Source: Colwellia piezophila ATCC BAA-637
GTDB lineage: Bacteria; Pseudomonadota; Gammaproteobacteria; Enterobacterales; Alteromonadaceae
DNA length: 64,000 nt
Assembly: GCF_000378625.1 (NCBI RefSeq)
Contig: NZ_KB905167.1
Coordinates: 1-64,000, forward strand
Direction: 5' to 3'
The notes below the pieces were generated by a model. That model saw only the letters and a list, made by a program, of their open reading frames with translations, had not been told where the DNA came from and did no database searches. Positions 17,974 to 28,017 of this stretch are shown here, piece after piece. A program made the position numbers and the translations under genes. How positions within the stretch are numbered: the stretch's first letter is position 1; every line of letters starts with the position of its first letter.

Positions 17974-18203
17974 TAACCTCAACTCTAGATAAGCAAAGTT
18001 ACTCAAAAAGCTATTTTAGGTGATATCAGCGTTGGTATTCCTACCAATAACCAGTTATTGGGTACGTAATACCGCCTTGTTTTCACCAAAACTATCAATA
18101 TTGAGACGAATAAATAAACTTATAGCATAGGTGTTTATGCTATGTGATTGATAATAAATAAGTACTTAAAAAAATTAACATTCATTATCCAGAGTTGAGG
18201 TTA
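17974..18203. mobile_element. 230-bp element with 19-bp terminal inverted repeats
   Basis: TAACCTCAACTCTAGATAA (17974-17992) and TTATCCAGAGTTGAGGTTA (18185-18203) are inverted copies with one mismatch. There is no ORF inside, but internal stems exist (TTGGTATTCCTACCAATAACC and TAGCATA...TATGCTA). The ends do not match family A or B, so this is a separate MITE-like type. It fills the pcnB-SDR gap (17788-18234), where nothing else is recognised. Confidence 0.65.
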
Positions 18204-18234
18204 GGCAGTCAATTACCAGGTTGGTTGCTATAAC

Positions 18235-18927
18235 CTACCAAGGTAATGTTTCACCGTTTGAATGCTTAAAGACCCCAGTTTCAGCCATTGTTAACTGGTC
18301 CATTAAGGTGATTAATCGCTCTGCAGCTGTATCGGCACTGATGTCACCGTTACTTAATACGCCGTCGTTATTTACCATCTCAGTTTGTACATATCCCGGG
18401 TGATAAATGCCAACGGCAATACTTTCGTCATGGAGATCTCTGGCCAATGATACCGCAGCAATGTTAAGTGCTGCTTTTGACATGCGGTAACCATAACGTC
18501 CGCCGGAAGTGTTATCGGTAATAGAGCCCATTCTCGAGGTAATAAAAGCAATCTTACTACCGGCAGATAAATTCTTGAGTAAAGCGTGACTAAAGCAAAG
18601 CGGCGCTAGGGCATTAACATTAAATTGTTCTAAAATAGTGTCTTGGTTTAAATCACTGAGTTGCTCGTCACGTAAAATACCGGCATTGTTGATCAATAAA
18701 TCAATGGCTACTCCTTTTAGCGCTGAAACCGCTTTATTAACGCCAACTTGGGTAGCGACATCAATATGCTCGACTACGTTGACGCCGAGGGCATCTAGCG
18801 CTATAGAGCTTTGACGACAAAGTGCATACACGGTATCGCCACGCTGTTGGCAGAGTTTAGCCATGGCAAAACCAATACCACGATTGGCGCCAGTAATAAC
18901 AATAGTACTCGGTGTAATAGTAGACAT
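18235..18927 (-). CDS. Short-chain dehydrogenase/reductase
   Basis: 230 residues with the classic SDR layout: cofactor loop TGANRGIG (12-19), NNAG (80-83), catalytic Ser131 and Tyr147-xxx-Lys151, then PGYVQTEM. It is related to C-factor/CsgA-type NAD(P)-dependent oxidoreductases. The substrate cannot be read from sequence. It stands alone, downstream of gluQ on the same strand with 64 bases between. Confidence 0.9.
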   Translation of the reverse strand: MSTITPSTIVITGANRGIGFAMAKLCQQRGDTVYALCRQSSIALDALGVNVVEHIDVATQVGVNKAVSALKGVAIDLLINNAGILRDEQLSDLNQDTILEQFNVNALAPLCFSHALLKNLSAGSKIAFITSRMGSITDNTSGGRYGYRMSKAALNIAAVSLARDLHDESIAVGIYHPGYVQTEMVNNDGVLSNGDISADTAAERLITLMDQLTMAETGVFKHSNGETLPW

Positions 18928-18991
18928 AGTGCTTCCTTTAAATGATTGTATTTTACGCTTTATATCAGCTTAATTTTAACAATGCTCAACG

Positions 18992-19939
18992 CTAATCAAT
19001 GTTTATCTCAACCACTTTAGGAACAAGACTGCGTTGCCAATGTTTTATTGCCCAGTTTATAATCTCGCCAATGCTTGAGTCAACTAACTCTGGCAAGGGT
19101 GATTGCCCTAAAAAAGTTAAGGCAGCAATAAGCGCTGGCTGTGGGTTGGCATTATCAATTACCGGTGCTTTATTTTGTTTACTCAGCTTATAACCTTCAC
19201 CGGTTATGGCTAAAGGGACATGACCGTATTGTGGTGTGTTACATGGCATGAAACTATCGTTTAAGGTTTGATAAAGTGTTAATTGCCTGGCGGTAGGCTC
19301 GAGTAAGTCACAGCCGCGAACAACATGCGTGATCCCTTGCGCTATATCATCGGCGACTACGGCAAGCTGATAGGCAAATAAGTTATCTTTACGGTGGATT
19401 ATAAAATCTTCATTAGCTAATTTTTTATCGCAAATCACATCACCTTGAAATATATCGTTAAATTGATATAAACCGTAGTGGTTAACAAGCCTTAAGGCAC
19501 TGTCTTGTGCTGGATGATTTTCGCTACGGCAATGTCCTTGATAGATACCGCCAATGGCTTTGATTTGTGCACGGGTACAACGACAGGAATAACTTAGTTT
19601 TTGTTGTGCCATCTCTGACAATACCTGACGATAATAGTTACTTTGCTTGCTTTGATAAAGCTCAGTTTCATCCCAATATAAACCAAAAGCTTCTAGCGTT
19701 GTTAATATTTCAGCGCTAGCACCTGGTTGTTCACGAGGGGGATCGATATCTTCAATGCGAATAAGCCATTTGCCTTGTTCGCCGCGATCATTAATGAATG
19801 CTTTGGCATCTAGAAAACTCGCTAGTGCAGCGATTAGAGAACCAAAATGAAGTAAACCGGAAGGGGATGGAGCAAAGCGACCACGATATTGAACAACCTG
19901 ATTAGGTTTAAGTGGTCGCTTATTATGCAAACGTTGCAT
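18992..19939 (-). CDS. gluQ: Glutamyl-Q tRNA(Asp) synthetase
   Basis: 315 residues. A shortened glutamyl-tRNA synthetase lacking the anticodon-binding domain; it attaches glutamate to queuosine in tRNA(Asp). The HIGH-type motif is in APSPSGLLHFGSL, the KMSKS-type motif is KLSKQNK, and the zinc-binding CRC...C segment (about 120-137) is present. It follows dksA with 33 bases between, the conserved dksA-gluQ pair. Confidence 0.95.
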   Translation of the reverse strand: MQRLHNKRPLKPNQVVQYRGRFAPSPSGLLHFGSLIAALASFLDAKAFINDRGEQGKWLIRIEDIDPPREQPGASAEILTTLEAFGLYWDETELYQSKQSNYYRQVLSEMAQQKLSYSCRCTRAQIKAIGGIYQGHCRSENHPAQDSALRLVNHYGLYQFNDIFQGDVICDKKLANEDFIIHRKDNLFAYQLAVVADDIAQGITHVVRGCDLLEPTARQLTLYQTLNDSFMPCNTPQYGHVPLAITGEGYKLSKQNKAPVIDNANPQPALIAALTFLGQSPLPELVDSSIGEIINWAIKHWQRSLVPKVVEINID

Positions 19940-19972
19940 GAGAACTAGGTTTAACTGACTCTTAGCTAAGAG

Positions 19973-20419
19973 TTAGCCAGCCATTTGGCGTTCTTTAATT
20001 TCAGATAACGTTTTGCATTCAATACAAAGGTCAGCTGTAGGTCGCGCTTCTAAACGACGAATACCTATTTCTATGCCACAAGAGTTGCAAAAACCAAAAT
20101 CGTCATCTTCAATTAACTGTAAGGTTTTTTCAATCTTCTTGATAAGTTTACGCTCACGGTCTCGTGTACGTAATTCAAGACTGAATTCTTCTTCTTGAGC
20201 TGCTCTATCCACAGGATCTGGGAAGTTTGCTGCTTCGTCTTGCATGTGTGCTACGGTGCGATCAACTTCTTCACGCAACTGTGAGCGCCAAGCATCTAAG
20301 ATTTTTTTAAAATGCACCTTTTGAGGCTCTTCCATGTACTCTTCGCCAGATTTTTCTTGATAAGGCTGAACGCCCGCTAATGCAAGAATACCTAGTGACT
20401 TTTGTTTGTTTGTTGGCAT
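19973..20419 (-). CDS. dksA: RNA polymerase-binding transcription factor DksA
   Basis: 148 residues. It binds in the RNA polymerase secondary channel and works with ppGpp in the stringent response. The coiled coil (about 35-108) has the tip DPVDRA with Asp68 and Asp71, and the zinc finger ligands are Cys111, Cys114, Cys132 and Cys135. The ATG at 20419 has AGGAGAA upstream. The order sfsA-dksA-gluQ matches E. coli. Confidence 0.98.
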   Translation of the reverse strand: MPTNKQKSLGILALAGVQPYQEKSGEEYMEEPQKVHFKKILDAWRSQLREEVDRTVAHMQDEAANFPDPVDRAAQEEEFSLELRTRDRERKLIKKIEKTLQLIEDDDFGFCNSCGIEIGIRRLEARPTADLCIECKTLSEIKERQMAG

Positions 20420-20571
20420 GCTTATTCTCCTAATGCAACATATACCAAGGCAATTTACTAATATACCACGTTTTATCGCGGTAAAATGCCTTCGTTGTAA
20501 GTGCCAATATTTTATATATGACCCGATGAATCAGGACTATATTGTGTTGCTCATCATAAAAATCAACTGTT

Positions 20572-20600
20572 AGAGTAAAATAAATATTTTATTTTACTCT
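20572..20600. other. 13-bp perfect hairpin between sfsA and dksA
   Basis: AGAGTAAAATAAA (20572-20584), loop TAT, TTTATTTTACTCT (20588-20600). It lies 95 bases after the sfsA stop and about 150 upstream of dksA. No clear T-run follows on the minus strand. It could end sfsA transcripts or be a dksA control site. The 20420-20694 interval holds nothing else recognised. Confidence 0.5.
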
Positions 20601-20694
20601 ATTAGCTAGTTCAGCGCAGTGAACAATGCTGTTTACTGCGTTAAAAATTTTTGAGCAAGCTTTTTTAGCAAACTTTAGTAGGGCTAGTCAAATA

Positions 20695-21408
20695 TTATCG
20701 TTCAATAAAAGGAATTTTTTCAGATAAAGTTATTTTTAGCTCTCCTAAATTTAGGGAAAAATCGGCTTTATAGGCTAATATTTCAACACCTGCTTGGCTT
20801 GCTTGCTTAAGAAGCTTTGCATAAGTGGCATCAATATGACTGGCGACACTAATATCATTAATACCACTGTGCAATACAGCAAACAGTAAAACAGCTTTGT
20901 GCCCTTGTGTCACCATATCCATCAATTCTCGTAAATGTTTTTGGCCGCGTGTAGTTACAGCATCGGGGAAATAGCCATGCCCTTGCTCTAGTAAGGTGAC
21001 TGATTTGACTTCAATATAAGTGTCAGGTGAGCCATCATAAGTGGCTAGAAAATCTACCCGGCTATTTTCATTACCGTATTTAACTTCACGATGTAACGTT
21101 TTAAAGGGCGTTAACTCACTAATTACCCCATTGTGTAATGCTTCTTCGACCAATTGGTTTGCACGTAAGGTGTTTACGCAAATAAAATGTTCGGCTTGGC
21201 TTTGGGTGATTTCCCAACTGAAGGGGTATTTACGTTTACTGTTAGTTGACGTGCTATACCAAACCGTATCGTTGGGCTCTGCACAACCCTTCATTGCACC
21301 TGTGTTCGCACAATGTATGGTTGTCTGTTGGCCATCGCTAAATTCAATATCAGCTAAGAAGCGTTTATAACGCTTAATCAGTGTGGCGGGTTGTAATTGC
21401 AGTATCAT
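20695..21408 (-). CDS. sfsA: SfsA family protein (sugar fermentation stimulation homolog)
   Basis: 237 residues, full length. Conserved blocks: [81 protein letters not shown]. SfsA has an OB-fold plus a nuclease-like domain (Asp/Glu/Lys near RVDFL and EVKS). Its role in E. coli maltose metabolism is indirect. It precedes dksA on the same strand. Confidence 0.95.
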   Translation of the reverse strand: MILQLQPATLIKRYKRFLADIEFSDGQQTTIHCANTGAMKGCAEPNDTVWYSTSTNSKRKYPFSWEITQSQAEHFICVNTLRANQLVEEALHNGVISELTPFKTLHREVKYGNENSRVDFLATYDGSPDTYIEVKSVTLLEQGHGYFPDAVTTRGQKHLRELMDMVTQGHKAVLLFAVLHSGINDISVASHIDATYAKLLKQASQAGVEILAYKADFSLNLGELKITLSEKIPFIER

Positions 21409-21483
21409 AAAAAAGTGTGTTAAAAATGGTTTAGCGCATCATAACCTAATTTACTGCTGCTCTAGGCAAGTTAAGTGTTTCTT

Positions 21484-21927
21484 TTAATTAGTCAGTGCGA
21501 TTTTTCGTTGGTTATTCTTCATTAAGTTTGATTGTTGTAGAAAATCATTAAGCCAGTCTGCGGCGCTTTCGCTATCACTAAAAACATGAAATGCCATTTG
21601 GCAGTCATGATAAATGCGTTGTAGTTGCAATTGCTGTATATCGGCATAAGCACTATCTCTAATGACCACCGCAATGGCAATCATGCCTTTTTCTTGTCGG
21701 TAGATGGTGGTTTCTTTTAATTGCAACTCAGCTTCAGGGGTAAAAACACTATTACCACGAAAGGTGATTAATGAAGCCCAGGGCTCACCGGTCATTTTTT
21801 CAGTGAGCAACTTTATTTCTTGGTGATATTTTTCAATAGTCAACTCAGTAAAGGGTCCTTGTGCATCTACGAATAAAATATTGTTTTTCTGTTCAATAAC
21901 ATAACGTCCATGTGCGGAATATGGCAT
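21484..21927 (-). CDS. Hypothetical protein, possible STAS/SpoIIAA-like fold
   Basis: 147 residues, no signal peptide or membrane segment. The order of predicted beta strands and helices (YVIEQKNNILFVDAQGPF, then a helix, then WASLITFRG, then VVIRDSAY, then helix and AFHVFSDSESAADWLNDFL) resembles SpoIIAA/STAS-like domains found in marine gammaproteobacteria. No catalytic motif. Function unknown. It shares strand with sfsA and the thioesterase but is spaced from both. Confidence 0.7.
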   Translation of the reverse strand: MPYSAHGRYVIEQKNNILFVDAQGPFTELTIEKYHQEIKLLTEKMTGEPWASLITFRGNSVFTPEAELQLKETTIYRQEKGMIAIAVVIRDSAYADIQQLQLQRIYHDCQMAFHVFSDSESAADWLNDFLQQSNLMKNNQRKIALTN

Positions 21928-22040
21928 GTTAACTCATTTCAGTTTAATTAAAGGACGCATAGTAATAACAAGCTTTTTTAAACTTGCCAAGTAAGCAGAG
22001 ATATTTTATTTTGCAAGTTTTAATTTGATATAAAGTACCG

Positions 22041-22069
22041 TTTAAGTTATCCACTGTAGATAACTTAAA
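22041..22069. other. 11-bp perfect hairpin between thioesterase and hypothetical gene
   Basis: TTTAAGTTATC, loop CACTGTA, GATAACTTAAA. It lies 24 bases past the stop of the thioesterase gene on the minus strand. No T-run follows, so it may be a weak terminator or a 3' stabilising stem. Confidence 0.45.
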
Positions 22070-22093
22070 GGAGATACTGCGAAAAGGGAGGTC

Positions 22094-22579
22094 TTATTTC
22101 CAACCAAGGTTTTTCTCGAAATCTTGATCGAGCTTTATGGCAAACTCTTTTGCGTGGATAGCTACTAGCTCTAACTTATTTTCTTCTTCATTTTGGGGTG
22201 AAAACTTTGGCACTTTAACGGGGTAGCCACTCTCATCGGTTGCCATAAACGTAATGAAACATCGGTTGGTTATCACATAGCTATGCTCCTTAGGATCACA
22301 AGCTCTGACTACCACATAAATATGCATACTGCTGCTACCCGTATGTACTATTTGTGCGGTAATCGTGATCATTTGTCCGACTAAAATGGGCCGGATAAAG
22401 CGAATGCCATTTGCTGATACAGTGACACTGTAGCGTTTACTCCATTTTGCTGCACACGCATAAGAAGCTTGATCAATCCATTTCATCACCATACCACCGT
22501 GAACTTTACCGCCGAAATTCACGTCAGTAGGCTCTGCTAAAAAGCAAAATTCAACGGTGTTATCGAGATTTTTTTTCAT
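22094..22579 (-). CDS. Acyl-CoA thioesterase (hotdog fold, YciA/BFIT type)
   Basis: 161 residues from the ATG at 22579 (MKKNLDNTVEFCFLAEPTD), chosen because family members begin near here; the frame is open 19 codons further. The hotdog core NFGGKVHGGMVMKWIDQASYACAAKW carries the conserved Asn and Asp residues of the YciA/BACH acyl-CoA hydrolases, followed by the long central strand with RPILVGQMITITA. It hydrolyses acyl-CoA thioesters in the cytosol; chain length is not predictable from sequence. Confidence 0.88.
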   Translation of the reverse strand: MKKNLDNTVEFCFLAEPTDVNFGGKVHGGMVMKWIDQASYACAAKWSKRYSVTVSANGIRFIRPILVGQMITITAQIVHTGSSSMHIYVVVRACDPKEHSYVITNRCFITFMATDESGYPVKVPKFSPQNEEENKLELVAIHAKEFAIKLDQDFEKNLGWK

Positions 22580-22711
22580 GGTAGAGATTACCTTGTCCGG
22601 TTTCTTACACATTGAATTAATTATAGACAAATTCAAGTGCTTATCGAGTTATGCTCAGCAAGTAATAATTGATATGATAAAGGTCATCCTTTGTCTCACT
22701 GAATTTTATCG

Positions 22712-25255
22712 ATGGCTGTGTCTACTTCTTTACCCATAGAAGCAATTAAACAACAATTTTGCCAAAGCCTGAATGAGCAAAATATGCTTATATTATCGGC
22801 GCCACCAGGGGCCGGTAAATCAACGTGTTTACCTTTGTGGTTATTGACCTTACCAAGCTTGGCTAATAAAAAAATATATTTGCTCCAACCTAGACGCTTA
22901 GCGGTTAAAAACATCGCTACCTTTTTAGCTAAACAATTAGGTGAAAATGTTGGGCAGACCGTTGGCTATCGGTTACGAAATGAAAATAAAACCTCGGTCA
23001 ATACTCGTCTTGAAGTGATTACTGAAGGTATTTTAACGCAGATAATTCAAAATGATGCTGAATTATCTGATACCGCGTTAGTGGTTTTTGATGAATTTCA
23101 TGAGCGCAGCTTACAGGGCGATTTAGCGTTTGCCTTGACCCGTGAAGTACAAACAGAATTGCGTGAGGATTTAAAAATACTGCTGATGTCGGCAACATTA
23201 GACACTGAGTATTTAGCGAAAGCCCTCCCTGATGCTTTGTTGCTAAATAGCGAAGGACGAAGCTTTCCCGTTGCAGTGAATTATCATGCACCTAAGAGCC
23301 AGAAATTATGGCGTGAGCATGCTTTAGCGGTAATTAAAGATAAGATGTTTAATCATCAGGGGTCTATATTAGTTTTTTTGCCAGGTAGTGCTGATATTCG
23401 TTTTTTAGTTGAACGTTTAAGTAATCTACCCGTTCAAGGCGTGCAAGTTTGTCCTTTATTTGGTGAATTAACGTTAAAAGAGCAGCAACAAGCTATTGCG
23501 CCTTGTGCGAATGGTAATCGTAAGGTGGTCTTAGCGACCAATATTGCGGAAACATCACTGACTATTGAGGGCATTGATCTGGTCATAGATTGCGGTCTTG
23601 AAAAGGTGGCACTATTTGATAGCGCTAGTTTGATGAATAAATTGATACAACAACAAATTGCCAAAGCTTCAGCGGTACAACGAGCAGGACGTGCTGGCCG
23701 ATTAATGCCTGGTCAATGTATTCGTTTATACGCTAAAGACGATTTTGAACGTAGGCCTCTGCACAGCGTTAATGCTATTCAACAAGCTGACTTATTGCCT
23801 ACACTTATTGAGGCCGCTCGTTGGGGTGTCACTGCGCTAGCAGACTTACCCTTATTGGAATTACCGAGTGACATTAAAGAGCAACAAGCTTGGCAAGAGT
23901 TGCAAAGTTTAGCCATTGTTGATGATAACAATATCCTCAGTAAACATGGCGATAAAGTCGCAAGTTTACCTTGCCATCCGCGCTTCGCACATATGATCTT
24001 AATGGCACAAACTCAAGATAAACAGGCCGCATCATTAGCTTGTTTAATGGCAGCCTTACTCGAAGAAAGAGATATTTTTAAAGGTGAACAAGCACGTTTT
24101 GATTGTGATCTAAATCATCGATTGCAACTACTGATGCAACAAAATAATAAAAACAATCATAATAAAATCCCGGTATTAACACGGATCTTAAAGCAAGCAG
24201 AGCGACTCGCTCATCAGGTGAAATTACGCTTTAGTACCCAGTCACTCGATTTAGCAAAAACCGGATGCTTACTTGCTTATGCTTATCCAGAACGTGTCGC
24301 TAAAGCGCGCTCTAGCCATGGGGATTATATTTGCGTCAATGGTAAAGGCGCATCCATCAATCAACAAGATGCGTTAGCCAGTGAGGGCTATATAGTTATT
24401 GCCCAAGTTCATCAGCGTGATAACCAATTAAACGTCAACTTAGCCTGTGCAATAACATTAGATGAAATCAACCAGGTTTTCACCGAACAAATCAAGCGGC
24501 AAGATATTGCTCAGTTTGATAACCGAAGCGGAAGAATTATTGCACAAAAGCAAACTTCATTAGGCGCAATAGTGCTATCGGAACGGCCACTGAAAAATGG
24601 TGTTACGGCTGACGAAATTAGTCGTATGTGGTGTGAAATGGTGATAAAAAAAGGTCTTGGTTTTTTACCTTGGCAGACAAAAGACTTAGCACTTAAGGCT
24701 CGTTGGCAATGGCTAAATCAATACTTTCCAGAATATAATTTAGCCGAAATTGATGATCAGAACTTATTGAACAACTTAAGTACGTGGTTGGCGCCTTTTG
24801 TTGGTGAGATAACCACTAAGGCGCAGCTTGCTAAGCTAGATTTATCAGCAATGTTGTTATCTTTGCTTAATTACCAAGAACAAAAATTACTGAAACAAGC
24901 AGCACCCACTGTCTATATCGGACCAACGGGGCGACATTGCCCTATTAGCTACACTCAAGAGCCGTCTCCTAAGGTGTCCATGCCCATGCAGGAATTGTAT
25001 GGTTTAACACAAACCCCTTGCGTAGGTGTTATAGTAGGCATAAATGAGCATAAGAAAGGGGTGCCATTATTATTAGAATTACTATCCCCGGCACAACGGC
25101 CAATTCAACTGACCCAAGACCTAGTGACCTTTTGGTCTGGTAGTTATCAAGCAGTACAAAAAGAGATGAAAAGTCGCTACCCTAAACATTATTGGCCAGA
25201 TGATCCCCTTAATGCAAAAGCAACCAATAAAACTAAACGTCATATAAAAGAATAG
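22712..25255 (+). CDS. hrpB: ATP-dependent RNA helicase HrpB
   Basis: 847 residues, typical length. DEAH/RHA-type helicase: Walker A SAPPGAGKST (29-38), DEFH box at 127-130 (VVFDEFHERS), motif III SAT, ATNIAETSLTIEG and QRAGRAGRLMPG motif VI, then the HrpB-specific C-terminal domain. RNA target in bacteria not defined. The stop is 10 bases before mrcB, the same neighbour pair as in E. coli. Confidence 0.96.
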   Translation: MAVSTSLPIEAIKQQFCQSLNEQNMLILSAPPGAGKSTCLPLWLLTLPSLANKKIYLLQPRRLAVKNIATFLAKQLGENVGQTVGYRLRNENKTSVNTRLEVITEGILTQIIQNDAELSDTALVVFDEFHERSLQGDLAFALTREVQTELREDLKILLMSATLDTEYLAKALPDALLLNSEGRSFPVAVNYHAPKSQKLWREHALAVIKDKMFNHQGSILVFLPGSADIRFLVERLSNLPVQGVQVCPLFGELTLKEQQQAIAPCANGNRKVVLATNIAETSLTIEGIDLVIDCGLEKVALFDSASLMNKLIQQQIAKASAVQRAGRAGRLMPGQCIRLYAKDDFERRPLHSVNAIQQADLLPTLIEAARWGVTALADLPLLELPSDIKEQQAWQELQSLAIVDDNNILSKHGDKVASLPCHPRFAHMILMAQTQDKQAASLACLMAALLEERDIFKGEQARFDCDLNHRLQLLMQQNNKNNHNKIPVLTRILKQAERLAHQVKLRFSTQSLDLAKTGCLLAYAYPERVAKARSSHGDYICVNGKGASINQQDALASEGYIVIAQVHQRDNQLNVNLACAITLDEINQVFTEQIKRQDIAQFDNRSGRIIAQKQTSLGAIVLSERPLKNGVTADEISRMWCEMVIKKGLGFLPWQTKDLALKARWQWLNQYFPEYNLAEIDDQNLLNNLSTWLAPFVGEITTKAQLAKLDLSAMLLSLLNYQEQKLLKQAAPTVYIGPTGRHCPISYTQEPSPKVSMPMQELYGLTQTPCVGVIVGINEHKKGVPLLLELLSPAQRPIQLTQDLVTFWSGSYQAVQKEMKSRYPKHYWPDDPLNAKATNKTKRHIKE

Positions 25256-25265
25256 AATAGCTAGC

Positions 25266-27596
25266 ATGTCGAATAAAAACATCAAAAGTAAAGCAACAAA
25301 ATCGAATAAGCCAACGAAGACAGCTGATAAGCAAAAATCGGTAACAGCTAGAATAATAATATTTTTAGCAAAATTGACTATAGCGTCACTTTTTACCCTC
25401 GGTATTTTTTTAATTTACCTCGATGCGAAGGTGCGACAAACCTTTGAAGGTCAACGCTGGCATGTGCCCGTACAAGTCTATGGTCAGCAGCAAAAGCTAC
25501 AAATAGGTGGACAGGAAAACTTAACTGCAATAACCGAATCACTGATTATCAATGGTTATGAGAACGTGAATTATGTCACTCGAGTGGGCCAGTTTTCACA
25601 GGTGGCAGATCTATTAACTATTTTTCAACGTCCTTTCGACTTTGATGATGGCGCTAGTCACGCGCAGCAGTTAAATATTGAGATAGTCAATGATATTGTT
25701 GTCGCGCTTCAAATTGATAAAGCAGCGGTTAGCCAACTTTCCTTAGAGCCACAATTATTAGCACGCTTAGTTCCTGATAATAAGGAAGATCGCGTGCTGG
25801 TCTCTTTAGAAGAGTTGCCAAGTCAGTTGATCGATACCTTACTACTCATTGAAGATCGTGATTTTTATCATCATTATGGCGTGTCCCCGATGGGCATTGT
25901 TAGAGCCTTATTCAAAAATATCAGAGCGGGTCGTACCGTTCAAGGCGGTAGTACCTTAACTCAACAACTTGTTAAAAATATGTTTTTAAGTCGCGAGCGT
26001 ACCCTTACGCGTAAAGTTCAAGAAGCGCTTATGGCGTTAATTTTAGAGTTTAGGTACAGCAAAGATCAGATTTTAGAAGCGTATATTAATGAAGTCTACC
26101 TAGGACAAAATTATGCCAACGGTGTTTATGGTTTTGGTCTAGGTGCGCAGTTTTATTTCGGTAAAAGCCTTAATGAACTAAGCCCAGCGCAAATGGCATT
26201 GTTGATTGCCCAGGTGAAAGGGCCTAGTTATTATGATCCTTGGCGACACCCAAAACGTGCGGTAGAGCGACGCGATCTTGTGCTCAGACTGATGTTCGAA
26301 CAACATTTATTATCACTGGTAGATTTTGAATACGCAGCAGAGTCACCGTTATCCGTGCGCGCGCATAGACGTTTAGCTAAAAAGAAGTACCCAGCCTATT
26401 TGCAATTGGTCAACCGCGAACTCAACCAATATCTATCCAGTTTTACGCAAAAATCGGGCATTAAAGTTTTTACTGGTTTTTCACATCGCAGCCAACAGTT
26501 ATTAGAGCAAAGCGTTAATCAGCAATTACCCTTGTTAGAAAAACAATATAAACAAAAAGGCTTAGAAACTTCGATGATAGTTACCGATATTGCAACGGGT
26601 GAGATCCGTGCTCTAGTAGGTGGTCGAGAAAGTGGCTATGCCGGCTTTAACCGAGCACTAAATGCTAAGCGGCATATTGGCTCATTAATCAAACCTATCA
26701 TCTATGTAGCGGCATTAGAGCGCTATCAACAATATAACCTCGCTAGCATTCTTGATGACAAAGCTATTACCTTAAAAAATGGCTCCGGTAAAAAATGGCA
26801 ACCCAAAAATTATGATGGTAAGTATCGTGGCCAAGTTTCCTTAATCGAGGGCTTAGTTTATTCCCTCAATATACCGACTATCAATCTTGGTATGAGTTTA
26901 GGTTTAAACAACGTAGCTGATGCGATTAAAGCGCTTGGTTATCAGCATAAACTGCAAATGCGCCCCTCGGTTTTATTGGGGGCTATTAATATGTCACCCC
27001 TGGAAGTTAATCAATTATATTTGGCTATTGCTAGTAAAGGTTATTATCGAAAAAGTCATACAATCACCAAAATAATATCGTCAAAAAATGAAATATTATG
27101 GCAAAAAAAACAAACAGGTGAACAGCGTTTATCAGGCGAAGCCGCCTACCTACTTGATTACGCCTTAACACAAGTGACGAAAATAGGGACCGCTAAATCA
27201 CTAACTTGGCGTTTAAATAACAAGGAAATTGCAGGTAAAACAGGTACTAGCAATGCTTTACGTGATAGTTGGTTTATTGGTTATGACAATAAGCACTTAG
27301 TGACCACCTGGTTGGGTAAGGATAATAATAAGCCAACCGGGCTAACGGGTAGCAGTGGTGCGCTGCCGTTATTTGCCAATTTTATGAAAAGACAAGGTGT
27401 GGTTAATAAAATTGAAGAGCAACCACCGGGGATAGTGGTCACATTATTCGAACAACAAACAGGTAATGCAGTCACTGAAGAATGTGCTAATACCGTCATT
27501 TACCCAGCAATTAGAGCCGGTATTAGAACTTCAAAGCATTGTCTGCAAGAAAAAGTAGATAGGCGATCTTGGTTTGAAAAAGTGTTTGGTGACTAG
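25266..27596 (+). CDS. mrcB: Penicillin-binding protein 1B, bifunctional glycosyltransferase/transpeptidase
   Basis: 776 residues. Lys-rich cytoplasmic tail, one TM helix (about 28-50), a UB2H-like region, then the GT51 domain with EDRDFYHHYGVSP (catalytic Glu near 197) and QGGSTLTQQLVKN. The transpeptidase domain has SxxK (GSLIKP, Ser near 476), SLN and KTGT (near 658). It polymerises and cross-links peptidoglycan at the inner membrane outer face. It probably shares a transcript with hrpB. Confidence 0.96.
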   Translation: MSNKNIKSKATKSNKPTKTADKQKSVTARIIIFLAKLTIASLFTLGIFLIYLDAKVRQTFEGQRWHVPVQVYGQQQKLQIGGQENLTAITESLIINGYENVNYVTRVGQFSQVADLLTIFQRPFDFDDGASHAQQLNIEIVNDIVVALQIDKAAVSQLSLEPQLLARLVPDNKEDRVLVSLEELPSQLIDTLLLIEDRDFYHHYGVSPMGIVRALFKNIRAGRTVQGGSTLTQQLVKNMFLSRERTLTRKVQEALMALILEFRYSKDQILEAYINEVYLGQNYANGVYGFGLGAQFYFGKSLNELSPAQMALLIAQVKGPSYYDPWRHPKRAVERRDLVLRLMFEQHLLSLVDFEYAAESPLSVRAHRRLAKKKYPAYLQLVNRELNQYLSSFTQKSGIKVFTGFSHRSQQLLEQSVNQQLPLLEKQYKQKGLETSMIVTDIATGEIRALVGGRESGYAGFNRALNAKRHIGSLIKPIIYVAALERYQQYNLASILDDKAITLKNGSGKKWQPKNYDGKYRGQVSLIEGLVYSLNIPTINLGMSLGLNNVADAIKALGYQHKLQMRPSVLLGAINMSPLEVNQLYLAIASKGYYRKSHTITKIISSKNEILWQKKQTGEQRLSGEAAYLLDYALTQVTKIGTAKSLTWRLNNKEIAGKTGTSNALRDSWFIGYDNKHLVTTWLGKDNNKPTGLTGSSGALPLFANFMKRQGVVNKIEEQPPGIVVTLFEQQTGNAVTEECANTVIYPAIRAGIRTSKHCLQEKVDRRSWFEKVFGD

Positions 27597-27626
27597 CGGT
27601 AGTACTCGTAGGATAGGCTAAAATAC

Positions 27627-27656
27627 GAACGCTCAAAGCTCGCAGGTTGAGCGTTC
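27627..27656. terminator. Bidirectional terminator between mrcB and the DUF3718 gene
   Basis: GAACGCTCAA (27627-27636) and TTGAGCGTTC (27647-27656) form a 10-bp perfect stem. TTATTT follows on the plus strand, and the convergent minus-strand gene ends at 27673, so it serves both. Confidence 0.7.
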
Positions 27657-27672
27657 TTATTTAGCGGTCATG

Positions 27673-28017
27673 TTAAAAAGTTACTTTAACTTTTGATAAC
27701 GCGGCAACATCAGTGATGCTCACATTACCGATACTTCTTTGTAATCTTGCAGCAGTTTTATCTGCACCATAACTTTCGGCAAAACTAATAACATCTTCAC
27801 CGTTACACATTAATTTTAACGCTACGGTTTTTGTGCTTAGGCGATAGCCCTTGGTGGTGCCATTAAGTTTGATCAGGCTGTTGCTTTTTGCTGCTTTACA
27901 GACATCAATTAATGCTTTTTCCATATAGGGGCTCATTGTTGCTTGGCTAGGTAAACTAATAGCTAACACTGGTAAAGAGGCCGCAAGTGCAATTAAGGTT
28001 TTTTTAAAAGTAGTCAT
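27673..28017 (-). CDS. DUF3718 domain periplasmic protein
   Basis: 114 residues. Signal peptide at 1-26 (ending SQA), then a domain with two Cys residues (Cys39 and Cys73) that fits DUF3718, a small periplasmic family of Alteromonadales with no known function. The two Cys may form a disulfide after export. The ATG at 28017 has GGAGAAT upstream. It is a lone gene, convergent with mrcB. The upstream interval 28018-28346 has no supported gene. Confidence 0.75.
   Translation of the reverse strand: MTTFKKTLIALAASLPVLAISLPSQATMSPYMEKALIDVCKAAKSNSLIKLNGTTKGYRLSTKTVALKLMCNGEDVISFAESYGADKTAARLQRSIGNVSITDVAALSKVKVTF

Noticed and set aside
20013..20198. Plus-strand frame across dksA
   Set aside because: Antisense shadow of a well-conserved gene, without its own ribosome site.
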